DNA of 64,000 nucleotides from Limosilactobacillus reuteri (GTDB taxonomy: Bacteria; Bacillota; Bacilli; Lactobacillales; Lactobacillaceae), in the NCBI RefSeq assembly GCF_034259105.1, contig NZ_CP139478.1, forward strand, positions 1,973,001 through 2,037,000. The letters run 5' to 3'. A program made the translations under genes and the position numbers. Under the pieces are notes generated by a model that ran no database searches, was not told the DNA's origin, and was given only the letters and a program-made list of their open reading frames with translations. The first letter of the stretch is position 1; each line of letters starts with the position of its first letter. Of the stretch, positions 9,190 through 17,947 are shown piece after piece.

Positions 9190-10857
9190 ATGAATCGTCA
9201 ATCTAATAATGATCCATCAACCCATTTTAAGATGTACAAAAGCGGAAAAAAATGGGTCTTCGCTGGATTAACTGCTGTTACCTTATTAACTGCTAGCGGC
9301 GCTGTTGCTCACGCTGATGATGCTTCAGTTTCTTCTGCAGAACCTGCCGCCACTACTGCCAATACACAAAATAATACAAATAGCGCCTCAACAGAAAATA
9401 GCGCTGCTTCTAATGCTAGTCAAGCTGTCGGTAGCCAAGCCGCTGCTACTTCAGCCTCAGCACAATCTACTGAAGCTAAACAAGCTGCTCCTGCTGCTCC
9501 AAAGGCTGCTAGTGTCGCTGCTGCACCGCAAGAGAACTCCACAACGGATTTAAGCACTCTCCATTTCAGTAATAACGCTTCACAACAAGCATTCATCCAA
9601 AGTGTTGCTCCTGGTGCAATCCAAGGATGGAATGAATACAAGGTTCTCCCTTCAATTACAGTTGCCCAGGCTATCGTTGAAAGCGGTTGGGGCCGTTCAG
9701 CCTTATCAACCCAAGCCCATAACCTATTTGGAATTAAGGGTTCCTATAATGGAAATTCAGTTGTAATGCGTACGCGAGAAGTTTATGGTGGCCGGAGCGT
9801 TTACGTTAACGCCAATTTCCGGGCCTATGCTAATAACTCCGAATCAGTTACTGATCATGGTCGCTTTCTCAACGTAAATAGTCGTTACCGTAACTTACTT
9901 GGCGACACTAACTATGCATCTGTTGCAAATAAGCTTCGGCAAGACGGCTATGCTACCGATCCAAACTATGCTAGTACCTTAATTCGTTTTGTTCAAACTT
10001 ATAACTTAAACCAGTTAGATGCCGTTGCCCTTTCTGGTAAAGTTGTTACAAATAAGCAAACCGAAAGTGCTCAAACTCCAGAAACCAATGTAACTGTTTC
10101 TAACACCGGTTACTATACTGTTAAGGGTGGAGACACGTTATCACGCATTGCCGGACAGTTTAATACAACTGTAAATAAACTCGCCACCTTAAATGATATC
10201 CACAATGTTAACCGTATTTATATTGGTCAACGACTCTTGGTTCGCCAACCTGCTGCTGAACAACCACAGCAACAAACAACCCCTAAGCAAACTGAAACTA
10301 ATACGACCACTAATAGTAATACATACACTGTTAAAAGTGGCGATACCCTTTCACAAATTGCTGGTAAATTTAACACTACTTATACTCAATTAGCCCAGCT
10401 CAATCATATTAGTAACCCTAATGTGATTCATGTGGGGCAAGTATTAACGCTTCATCAAACTACAGCTCAAAATACTACTACTAACCATCAAGAAAGTCAG
10501 CAAATTAAACAAGTTACTACTAGTGCTAATGGCACATACACCGTTAAGAGTGGTGATACCCTTTCACAAATTGCCACTCGTTTTAACACTACAACATCTG
10601 CATTAGCTTCAACTAACCACATTAGTAACCCTAATTTAATCGAGGTTGGCCAACAATTACAGATTAACAATAGTGCTAGTACACAAAAAAACACTTCACA
10701 CTATTCAACTACTAATCATGGAAATTACGTAGTTCAAAGTGGTGACTCACTATCAAAGATTGCCGCCTACCACGGATTAAACTGGCGGTCAATCGCAGCT
10801 AAGAATAACATTCAAAGTCCATATACAATCTTTGTAGGACAACGTTTATCACTATAG
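9190..10857 (+). CDS. Secreted peptidoglycan hydrolase, glucosaminidase domain plus four LysM repeats
   Basis: A 555-residue exported cell-wall hydrolase. It has a KxYKxGKxW-type signal (residues 14-22) with a hydrophobic core and probable cleavage after AHA42. An Ala/Ser/Thr/Gln-rich linker runs to about 115. A GH73-type endo-beta-N-acetylglucosaminidase domain spans about 116-275, with the likely catalytic Glu164 in AIVESGWG. Four LysM repeats (each near YTVKSGDTLSQIA) cover about 307-555 and anchor it to peptidoglycan. The ATG follows AAGGAG. IS30 copy 1 ends about 175 bp upstream, so promoter spacing may be altered. Probable role: cell separation or wall turnover. Confidence 0.92.
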   Translation: MNRQSNNDPSTHFKMYKSGKKWVFAGLTAVTLLTASGAVAHADDASVSSAEPAATTANTQNNTNSASTENSAASNASQAVGSQAAATSASAQSTEAKQAAPAAPKAASVAAAPQENSTTDLSTLHFSNNASQQAFIQSVAPGAIQGWNEYKVLPSITVAQAIVESGWGRSALSTQAHNLFGIKGSYNGNSVVMRTREVYGGRSVYVNANFRAYANNSESVTDHGRFLNVNSRYRNLLGDTNYASVANKLRQDGYATDPNYASTLIRFVQTYNLNQLDAVALSGKVVTNKQTESAQTPETNVTVSNTGYYTVKGGDTLSRIAGQFNTTVNKLATLNDIHNVNRIYIGQRLLVRQPAAEQPQQQTTPKQTETNTTTNSNTYTVKSGDTLSQIAGKFNTTYTQLAQLNHISNPNVIHVGQVLTLHQTTAQNTTTNHQESQQIKQVTTSANGTYTVKSGDTLSQIATRFNTTTSALASTNHISNPNLIEVGQQLQINNSASTQKNTSHYSTTNHGNYVVQSGDSLSKIAAYHGLNWRSIAAKNNIQSPYTIFVGQRLSL

Positions 10858-10889
10858 TTGCTCAATTCAAAATAATTAAACAATATATG

Positions 10890-10928
10890 GCAAGAAGTAT
10901 AATAAATTCTATACCTCTTGCTTTTTTT
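10890..10928 (+). terminator. Terminator of the LysM hydrolase gene
   Basis: The arms GCAAGAAGTAT and ATACCTCTTGC (10890-10900, 10911-10921) are followed by seven T. Confidence 0.85.
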
Positions 10929-11021
10929 GTTTTAAAAAAATTCTTTTCTGTTCTAGAATAAAGGTAGGCAGTTTATTATTAATATTCACTAAATTACTAT
11001 TAGGGAGTTTATAGAAAGTAA

Positions 11022-11339
11022 GTGACATTTATTGTGGTAAACCGTTGGACAACAGATATTCCAAATGTTAATAAAATCAGTCAATTATTTAAGCTACTAG
11101 GAAATCCTAAAAGATTACAATTATTATATTTGCTGATTCAACATTCGATGAGCGTTTCAGAAATTAGTATGAAGTTGGACTGGGAACAATCGGGGGTTTC
11201 TCACCAGCTGCAACTATTGAGAAAATATAATTTAGTTCAACAACGGCGAGAAGGGAAAACCGTTATATATCATTTAGAGGATCCGCAGGTAATGACCTTG
11301 ATCGCTGATGTATTAAGTCATGCAGAAAAAATCATCTAA
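11022..11339 (+). CDS. ArsR-family winged-helix regulator
   Basis: A 105-residue ArsR/SmtB-type repressor with the standard fold: FKLLGNPKRLQLLYLLIQ, then SVSEISMKLDWEQSGVSHQLQLLRKYNLVQQRREGK, then an HTH wing and YHLEDPQV. The start is taken as GTG at 11022, behind AGGGAG at a rather long spacing; a GTG four codons on is an alternative. The typical ELCVCDL metal motif is absent, so the signal could be something other than a metal. No obvious target gene is adjacent on the same strand. Confidence 0.8.
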   Translation: MTFIVVNRWTTDIPNVNKISQLFKLLGNPKRLQLLYLLIQHSMSVSEISMKLDWEQSGVSHQLQLLRKYNLVQQRREGKTVIYHLEDPQVMTLIADVLSHAEKII

Positions 11340-11384
11340 TAATTTAGTGAATATTCTTTGGGATCCCCCATTGAAATAAAAGAA

Positions 11385-11440
11385 AGGCGTTTAGAACTCA
11401 TCCTAAGTTAAACTTAGACGATGACTTCTAAACGTCTTTT
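11385..11440. terminator. Convergent terminator
   Basis: A long imperfect inverted repeat (GCGTTTAGAACTCATC against GATGACTTCTAAACGTC) ends in a T-run on the plus strand. It lies between the ArsR-type gene and the convergent small gene. Confidence 0.75.
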
Positions 11441-11442
11441 CG

Positions 11443-11679
11443 TTAGTTAATAAACTTAATTTCTAATCGTTCATTTTCCAAAACTCCTTTTACAATCAAT
11501 GACTTACCATCATAGAACTGATGCTTATCTAACCAAAACCCAAGATGTGCGTGACTATAAAACTTAAAACTATACCGCATTGCATTATTCAGTTTACTAA
11601 CCCGCAACACACCTTGTGCGCCATCGGAACAAGTAATATTTTGTGATTGATTATTATTATGAACATAAATTGTTGTCAT
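11443..11679 (-). CDS. Small hypothetical protein
   Basis: A 78-residue protein of unknown function, predicted mostly beta strand (MTTIYVHNNNQ…, ending ERLEIKFIN), with no signal or membrane segment. The start is placed at the ATG at 11677-11679 because GGAGGT lies eight bases upstream; the earlier GTG overlaps that ribosome binding site. It is monocistronic between two terminators. Confidence 0.6.
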   Translation of the reverse strand: MTTIYVHNNNQSQNITCSDGAQGVLRVSKLNNAMRYSFKFYSHAHLGFWLDKHQFYDGKSLIVKGVLENERLEIKFIN

Positions 11680-11748
11680 TCTTCTCACCTCCGTTTTTAT
11701 TATATCTCAATTTTGGGCTACCTAAAATCTTTTTGAGCAAAACAGAAA

Positions 11749-11785
11749 AGCAACAACTTCAGCTATAGGAAAGTTGTTGCTTTTT
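11749..11785. terminator. Terminator after the ABC pseudogene
   Basis: The arms AGCAACAACTT and AAGTTGTTGCT (11749-11759, 11771-11781) are followed by T on the plus strand and a T-rich stretch on the minus strand. Confidence 0.8.
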
Positions 11786-11787
11786 AA

Positions 11788-13769
11788 CTAATCTGCAGCT
11801 AATGCATCGATTGGATTAAGGGTTGCCGCCCGACGTGCAGGAAGCACTGCGGCCATAAACGAAATTACAATTGCAATTACGATTGCAAAGATTACATTTC
11901 CAACAGTAATTTGCACAATATTATATTTAATCAAGCCATACAGAGCGTGGTTAATAATAACCGTTACAACTGCAACAATTAGCAGTGCGAGAATTGCGGA
12001 AAACAATCCAATAAAGACGGATTCAGACGTAAATAATCGGCGAATATCTTTTTTTCGTTCACCTAGGGCTCGCAAAATACCGATTTCCTTTGTCCGTTCC
12101 GAAACTGACATGTACATTGTCACAATAATCATTAATGCCGACACAAGTAATGAAATTCCAGCAATTGAAGCAAGAACCGTGGAAGCAAGACTAACATAAG
12201 TATTAACGGTTTTAAGGATCGACCCGACTGTAATCGCTCCTAATATCCGTTTGTTATTACTACCACGAAGATTATCGATCTTATTCGCCACTCCTTGAAC
12301 ACTGTCAAGATTTGTTACATTAACGGTTGCAAAATTAGCAGCCGTAGAGGCATTCGCTTTTTAAAGCAGCGCACGCATAGTGGAGTAAGTAATTGAAGTC
12401 CCAGCACTCGTGCCTTCTGTAATCCCTGCCACCTTGAAGTTTCCAGAAACGGGAACTGGATTATTATTGGCATCTATCCATGTAAAGGAGAGACGGATAG
12501 TTTTACCAACCATTTGCTTATAATTTTTGGCACTTAATAATTGGATTGCTTGTTGCTTTGTAAGAACGATTTCACCATTCTTGGGTTTATGCCCCTGCTT
12601 GATTGAATTGCTAGTAATTGCCTTACTCCAGGTACTTAGTGAAGTCCCACTTTGCTTTTTTCCATTATAATCAAGCTGAAAGGCGCTCACTATAATTCCC
12701 GGCTGGACAGACGACACATTATCAAGCTTTCGTAACCGGTCAATATTATGGTCACTAATCGTCATTGATTGAGGGTTAGCCGCCATCGTTTGGCCTAACG
12801 ATGATTGAATTTGTTCCTGGGTCATCTTTTTACCAGTTGTATTTTTAAATACGGTAATTGCCTGTGGATTATCAAGAGAGTTAATCTGATTTTGAATATA
12901 ACCATTTATCCCATTACCTAAACCACTAAACAAGAGTACGGCAAAGATACCGATTGCAGTTCCAAGCATAATTAACGAATTACGCCAAAAGTTATAGGTC
13001 AAATGTTTAAAAGCCGTTCGGTAGCTCGCCATCGCCGGTAGAACTCGTGGAGTAATCTCTGTTGGGTCTTCTGGAATCGGATAAGCAGGGCGCAATCTTT
13101 CATCGCCGTCAATTTTTCCATCGGCCAAATGAACAATTCGTGTCCCATTATCCGCTACTTCCTGGGAGTGAGTAACGGCGATCACTAGTTTCCCATCGCG
13201 AGCAATTTCGTCTAATAATGCTAATACTTCTTTTGTATTCTGTGCATCTAAGGCTCCTGTAGGTTCATCAGCAATAATAATTTTGGATCACTGGCCAATG
13301 CCCGGGCAATCGCTACCCGTTGCTTTTGCCCACCTGATAAATGATTCGGATGCTTTTTTACTTGTTCACTTAAACCAACCTTATCTAAGAGTTCCAACGC
13401 GCGCTTCCAACGTTCTTCCTTAGTCAAAGTTGTCATATCCAACGCAACCAAAACATTATCCAGCACCGTCAAGTGAGAAATTAAGTTATAGGACTGATAG
13501 ATATAACCTACAGTCGCGCGCCGATAGCTATCTAGTTGCTTTTCTTTTTTATGGTCGAGGATTTTACCATTTACGAGGACTTCACCTTCAAAGTTACGAT
13601 CAAGGCCCCCAATGATATTCATTAATGTGGACTTTCCACCACCTGATTCACCAAGGATGGATACAAATTCTCCCCGATCAAACTGCAAGTTAATTCCCTT
13701 AAGAACTGGAAATTCCTCTTTGTCAAGACAATATGATTTATATATGTTTTTTAATTCTAAAAAAGCCGT
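11788..13769 (-). pseudogene. ABC transporter pseudogene (fused ATPase and FtsX-like permease)
   Basis: MacB-like architecture: an ATPase (Walker A GESGGGKS, signature LSGGQKQR) fused to an FtsX-type permease, together about 660 residues, the type used for peptide or antibiotic export and resistance. Three separate lesions are visible on the minus strand. The expected start codon behind GGGGAGG is ACG (13767-13769) instead of ATG. One A is missing from a run near 13285, shifting frame exactly at Walker B (DPK, then IIIADEPTGALD in the next frame). A TAA at 12361-12363 falls in frame inside the extracellular domain. The four C-terminal helices remain readable to 11788. Confidence 0.9.
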
Positions 13770-13865
13770 TGCATCCTCCCCTTTACTATTTATTTAGTCC
13801 GTTTATTATAGCAAGATTCGTTATGAAAAAGGCTTTTTGCTCATAATTCTTTAACATTATTTATC

Positions 13866-14555
13866 TTATTGGTCTGAAGAATTTTTACTTAATTTAAGTT
13901 TCCCATCAGCTAACTCGTAAACATTATCTGCATATTCACGTAAACGTAAATCATGGGTTACAGCAATCACTGCTTTCCCTTCTTTTTTAGCCAGATCTTG
14001 AAATAATTGCCCCACTGTCTTTACTAAATTACTATCTAAGGCCGCTGTTGGTTCGTCTGCAAGAATTATCTCAGGATTAGTATAAAGAGCACGTGCAATT
14101 GCTACCCGCTGGTTTTGACCTCCTGACAATTCAGAAGGATATTGCTTGAGCAGCTTCTTTATTGCAAGCTTTTCCAATAATTCATCAAAAACTTCTGATG
14201 AGACGTTCCCATTCTTCTTTATGCGATCAACAAGCTTAAATTGATCCGCCACATTTAGATAGGGTAATAGGTTATACGACTGAAGAATAAAACCAATCTT
14301 CTGTAAGCGTAGTTCATCACGTTTTTTAGAAGACAATTTCTCAATATCAATTCCATCAATTAATACTTTTCCTGAAGTAGGTGTTTGCAAACCGCCCGCA
14401 ATCGTTAGAAAGGTACTCTTTCCTGATCCAGAAGGTCCTAAAATTAAATTTAGTTCTCCTGCTTTAGCAGAAAAACTAACATCCTTAAGAACATGGACAC
14501 GGCTAATTCCTTCGCCATAATATTTGTTAACATCTATTAACTTCAATTTTGACAT
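13866..14555 (-). CDS. hrtA: ABC transporter ATPase, HrtA-like (heme efflux)
   Basis: A 229-residue ATPase: Walker A GPSGSGKS, Q-loop LQSYNLLPYL, signature LSGGQNQRVAIARAL, Walker B IILADEPTAALDS, and switch His in VTHD. It is last in a TetR-permease-ATPase operon, 18 bp after the permease, with AAGGAGG before the ATG. The gene order and the upstream TGACACNGTGTCA operators match the HrtRBA heme-detoxification system of Lactococcus. The family is certain; the heme substrate is inferred from the operators and order. Confidence 0.82.
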   Translation of the reverse strand: MSKLKLIDVNKYYGEGISRVHVLKDVSFSAKAGELNLILGPSGSGKSTFLTIAGGLQTPTSGKVLIDGIDIEKLSSKKRDELRLQKIGFILQSYNLLPYLNVADQFKLVDRIKKNGNVSSEVFDELLEKLAIKKLLKQYPSELSGGQNQRVAIARALYTNPEIILADEPTAALDSNLVKTVGQLFQDLAKKEGKAVIAVTHDLRLREYADNVYELADGKLKLSKNSSDQ

Positions 14556-14573
14556 AACATTTGCCTCCTTACC

Positions 14574-15632
14574 CTAATTTAAGGCCTGTACTGGATCAAT
14601 CTTAATAATCATTCGGACTGGTAATAATGAACCAATCATTCCAAGAACTACTAATCCCGCTGCCATTAAACTAATTAGTGGCCAATTCATAATAACTGGT
14701 ACCGACATTGGAATCGCTACACTTGTAATAAGGGTTAAAAGAATCCCGCCAATTACTCCACAAACCATTAGGAAGATTGATTGGGTAACTGTCGCAATAA
14801 TTAGATGACGAGCAGGAATTCCTTGAGCGCGCATAACTGCATAATAACCTATTTTTTGCATGGTAAGAATATATAAGAAGACCGCAATTACAATTAACGA
14901 AATTACCATTAAGAAGCCAATCATAAAAGTAAATGTATTATTTTGCGCTGAATATCCCGGTAGCTTATTAATATATTCGTTAACAGTGTAGTGTTGGAGA
15001 TCAGGATAGGTATTTTTACTAAACTTATTGTCAGAAAAGAGTCCGCTAGCAACGGCTGAACTATTTAATCCTCTCAGTTCCCGCCAAACTGGCAAACTAC
15101 CATATATAACGGGGGTAACGCTAAATTTAGCATCATTAACAAAGCCAACAATCTTATATTTCTCATTTTGAGAATTGATTGTTACTCGATCCCCTAAATG
15201 GTACCCCTTTTTGCTTAAACTCTTGTCAACAACAATTTCGTTATTTCCCTTAGCTTGACGGCCACTTGTAATCTTAATCTTTTCCCGGGAAATAAATTGG
15301 TCAGGATCTAAACCAATAAATTGAACACTTTCTTTACTTGCTCCTTTTTCTTTAAGAACTACTGGTGCCTGACCAACAAGTGCAACATTCTTTTGATCTT
15401 TACCAGATAGTTGGTCACGAGTAATAATTGATTGTCCAAGATTATCATTACTATTTTTATTTAGAAAAACAGTTTCCGTATCCCACTCTTTAATGACGGC
15501 ATCATTTTCATTTTGGAGTCCCAACATCATCCCCATTAGGAAAAACATTAGGTAGCTAATCAAAACAATCATGGCAACAATTAATCCATAATGTAGCTTT
15601 TCATGTTTCATTTCTTTTAGTGCTAAAAACAT
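14574..15632 (-). CDS. hrtB: ABC transporter permease, HrtB-like (FtsX family)
   Basis: A 352-residue permease with one N-terminal helix (LIVAMIVLISYLMFFLMGMM), a large extracellular domain (about residues 40-225) and three C-terminal helices ending in the conserved PVRMIIKIDPVQALN. This is the FtsX/HrtB layout. It begins 11 bp after the TetR gene with AGGAGG at good spacing. It probably forms the membrane part of an HrtAB-type exporter protecting the cell from heme taken up from the host or food. Confidence 0.8.
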   Translation of the reverse strand: MFLALKEMKHEKLHYGLIVAMIVLISYLMFFLMGMMLGLQNENDAVIKEWDTETVFLNKNSNDNLGQSIITRDQLSGKDQKNVALVGQAPVVLKEKGASKESVQFIGLDPDQFISREKIKITSGRQAKGNNEIVVDKSLSKKGYHLGDRVTINSQNEKYKIVGFVNDAKFSVTPVIYGSLPVWRELRGLNSSAVASGLFSDNKFSKNTYPDLQHYTVNEYINKLPGYSAQNNTFTFMIGFLMVISLIVIAVFLYILTMQKIGYYAVMRAQGIPARHLIIATVTQSIFLMVCGVIGGILLTLITSVAIPMSVPVIMNWPLISLMAAGLVVLGMIGSLLPVRMIIKIDPVQALN

Positions 15633-15643
15633 ATTATAACCTC

Positions 15644-16156
15644 CTACTGCAACAATGCAGTCAGTGCCTTGGATAGCCGTTCAATTGCTTCATTTTGTTT
15701 ATCAGGTTGAAGAAGGCAATCCTTAAGCGTTTCATGACTCAAAACCATTACACTCCATTCTTGAGCACTATGAATCTTAATTTGCGGCTGCGTATTATCA
15801 CGTAACAATCCTTCATTTGTTTGAAAGTGCAAACGCATAAAATCACGGTACTTACTTCCATTGATCTCATCAACAAAAGCTTTAATCTGATTAACATAAT
15901 CACTCGCAGCTAAAATATGGTTCGCACGGGTAATTGGTGTATGAATTTCTAAAATCGCCACATGATAAAGATACTGATATGCCTCCGTTAAATCTGTAAA
16001 ATATTTATAAAATGCTCCTCTGGCGATTCCTGCTTGTTTTACAATCCGTGCAACTTGCGCACTTGCTAAACTATGTTGACTAAATTCTGTTAGTAATGCA
16101 TTAGTAATAAGTTCTTTTTTCTGTAGATTTAAATTTTCAAATGTTGTACTTGGCAT
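15644..16156 (-). CDS. hrtR: TetR-family regulator, HrtR-like
   Basis: A 170-residue TetR-type repressor: N-terminal helix-turn-helix (ITNALLTEFSQHSLASAQVARIVKQAG, residues about 17-43, then RGAFYKYFTDL) and a divergent ligand-binding domain. The start is the ATG at 16154-16156 (MPSTTFENL), behind GGTGGAGG; an upstream in-frame GTG lies inside the operator and is unlikely. It is first gene of the operon and probably autoregulates through the two palindromes upstream, as HrtR does when heme-free. Confidence 0.82.
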   Translation of the reverse strand: MPSTTFENLNLQKKELITNALLTEFSQHSLASAQVARIVKQAGIARGAFYKYFTDLTEAYQYLYHVAILEIHTPITRANHILAASDYVNQIKAFVDEINGSKYRDFMRLHFQTNEGLLRDNTQPQIKIHSAQEWSVMVLSHETLKDCLLQPDKQNEAIERLSKALTALLQ

Positions 16157-16177
16157 CTTAATTCCTCCACCATCTTG

Positions 16178-16190
16178 TGACACGGTGTCA
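16178..16190. promoter_or_regulatory. HrtR-like operator, proximal
   Basis: Palindrome TGACACGGTGTCA, 21 bp before the regulator ATG. It fits the ATGACACAGTGTCAT operator described for lactococcal HrtR. Confidence 0.8.
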
Positions 16191-16222
16191 CCATAAATAC
16201 ATTTTATACATTATCACCAAAG

Positions 16223-16235
16223 TGACACAGTGTCA
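16223..16235. promoter_or_regulatory. HrtR-like operator, distal
   Basis: Palindrome TGACACAGTGTCA, 45 bp from the first one (start to start). The pair brackets the likely -10/-35 region of the operon. Confidence 0.8.
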
Positions 16236-16303
16236 ATCAATAAGTAAAAGAATTAGGTTGTTACTATTCATACAAGTTTTTTTCGATTATAAGGCATAAA
16301 AAA

Positions 16304-16336
16304 AGCGAGGCGAAAAATTATTTCGTCTCGTTTTCA
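16304..16336 (-). terminator. Terminator of the alcohol dehydrogenase gene
   Basis: The arms CGAGGCGAAA and TTTCGTCTCG have A/T runs on both sides. Confidence 0.8.
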
Positions 16337-16366
16337 ATATATTTAAATCTTTATCTTAATCTAGAA

Positions 16367-17377
16367 TTAAGCTTCTTCGCCGCCAACCTTAACAACAGCT
16401 TTTGAAACTTTACCTAATTTACCACTAACAAAATCTTCAACACCATCAAGGTCTAATTCGTGTGAGAAGAGTGGTAATGGGTCAACAACACCAGAAGAAA
16501 GAAGTGCAATTGAGTCTTCAAAAGTGTAAGGGTTAATGAAGGCCCCTTGAATTGTAAGTTGCTTTTGGAATACATCGTAAGTGTTTACTGAGAACTTGTC
16601 ATCAGGGTTACCAACACCAAACATTAATACTTGAGCACCACGAGCTGCAGCTGCAAGTGCTTGTTCTTGAGTAGCTGGCAAACCAACCGCTTCAACAACG
16701 ATGTCATATGCATCAGCAGGAATTTCTTCCTTAGTCGTATTGATAGTCTTAACGCCAAAGTGCTTCCGGTTGTTTTCCAACTTTTCATCTGAACGACCAG
16801 CTAAAGTAACTTCGTGAATACCACGAGCCTTCAAGATTTGTGCAAATAATTGACCTTCAAAACCGTCACCTAATACTAAAGCCTTTTGGTATGGGTGAGT
16901 TTCAAGTAAGTCAACACCGTGCATTGCACATGAAATTGGTTCAACAACGGCAGCTGCCTTTAATGAAACATCATCAGGAATTGGGTAAACAACTTTTGCA
17001 GGAGCAGTAAAGTATTCTTCAAAGCCACCGTTACGGGTAACACCAACAGCATCAAGATGTTCACATAATTCTGGGCGTTGAGTCCGGCAGTACTTACATT
17101 GACCACAGTAGATGTTAGGGTCAACAGTTACACGATCACCTGGCTTAACGTTAGTAACTTCTGAACCAACCTTTGTAACTACCCCTGAGTTTTCATGACC
17201 TAAAACGATAGGAGGAACAGCTGATGCAGATCCTGGAAGACCGGCATATAGCGCTTTATCAGTACCACAAATACCAGCGTAGGCAGTATGAATTAAGACT
17301 TCATCAGGCTTAATTTCAGGTTCTTTAATATCTTCAATTTCGAGTTGTTTTTTACCTGTTAAAACAAGTGCCTTCAT
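16367..17377 (-). CDS. Zinc-dependent alcohol/polyol dehydrogenase (MDR family)
   Basis: A 336-residue medium-chain dehydrogenase. Catalytic zinc residues Cys37 (GICGTD), His61 and Glu62 (GHEN) are present, and the structural zinc set Cys91, 94, 97 and 105 (CGQCKYC…C) is complete. A GxGxxG-type Rossmann turn reads GDGFEG near residue 170. Such enzymes oxidise or reduce alcohols, sorbitol, threonine or butanediol with NAD(P); the substrate cannot be fixed from sequence. It is monocistronic with its own terminator. Confidence 0.85.
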   Translation of the reverse strand: MKALVLTGKKQLEIEDIKEPEIKPDEVLIHTAYAGICGTDKALYAGLPGSASAVPPIVLGHENSGVVTKVGSEVTNVKPGDRVTVDPNIYCGQCKYCRTQRPELCEHLDAVGVTRNGGFEEYFTAPAKVVYPIPDDVSLKAAAVVEPISCAMHGVDLLETHPYQKALVLGDGFEGQLFAQILKARGIHEVTLAGRSDEKLENNRKHFGVKTINTTKEEIPADAYDIVVEAVGLPATQEQALAAAARGAQVLMFGVGNPDDKFSVNTYDVFQKQLTIQGAFINPYTFEDSIALLSSGVVDPLPLFSHELDLDGVEDFVSGKLGKVSKAVVKVGGEEA

Positions 17378-17947
17378 AATTAAAATACCTCTCTTGTGAA
17401 TTTAATCATTTGTTAAGTGATAGTATAGTGTGAAAACGCCTTAATTGTCAAACGTCCAACAATTATCTCACATTCTTTTCGCCATCATAAAACGTTAAAC
17501 TCAGCAAATCCGAACCTAAATAAATCCCGGTATAGAAGCATTTTATAAAAAAGTGCAATTTTTAAATATTTTTTTCTTCACTAAGTTTATGCTATTTTTT
17601 TGTTATCACATAAATGGTTTTACTTTCATTTTTTCAATTACATAATTTCACAAGGCTTTTTATCCTATTTAGTGTTTTATATCAAGAAATAAAATGTTTC
17701 TACATATAAAGTAATAAATTCTAAATTTATATAGAAAATTTCTCTAGCTTTTAGAAAGCGCTTAACCACTATTAGGCACGCCAAAACTTATCTCCAACCG
17801 TTCCTCAAGATTGCCCAAACGGCCGTTATAACGGCGATTTTCCATTGCAAGATATATTTTTTTATGTTACCCTAACAAAGTATTCGAACTTAGTTAATTA
17901 TGATTTCCAATCTAATTAACAAAACTCAAACGAAAGGTGGATTTGGC
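17378..17947. other. Long intergenic region between divergent dehydrogenase and Nramp genes
   Basis: About 570 bp, AT-rich, with no convincing gene. It holds the two divergent promoters, a cre-like sequence TAGAAAGCGCTTAAC (about 17752-17766) that could bind CcpA, and a perfect 14-bp palindrome at 17822-17835. I saw no manganese riboswitch signature. Confidence 0.5.
17822..17835. promoter_or_regulatory. Palindrome upstream of the Nramp gene, candidate operator
   Basis: Perfect inverted repeat GCCGTTATAACGGC, 113 bp before the GTG start. Its position suits a metal-responsive repressor, but no consensus is matched. Confidence 0.4.

Noticed and set aside
11788..13769. Programmed frameshift or stop-codon recoding to explain the broken ABC gene and other stops
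   Set aside because: No slippery site with downstream structure or SECIS-like element; the start codon is also lost and neighbouring essential genes use TAA/TGA as normal stops.
13430..13797. Two small plus-strand frames opposite the ABC ATPase
   Set aside because: Shadows of the conserved ATPase motifs on the other strand.
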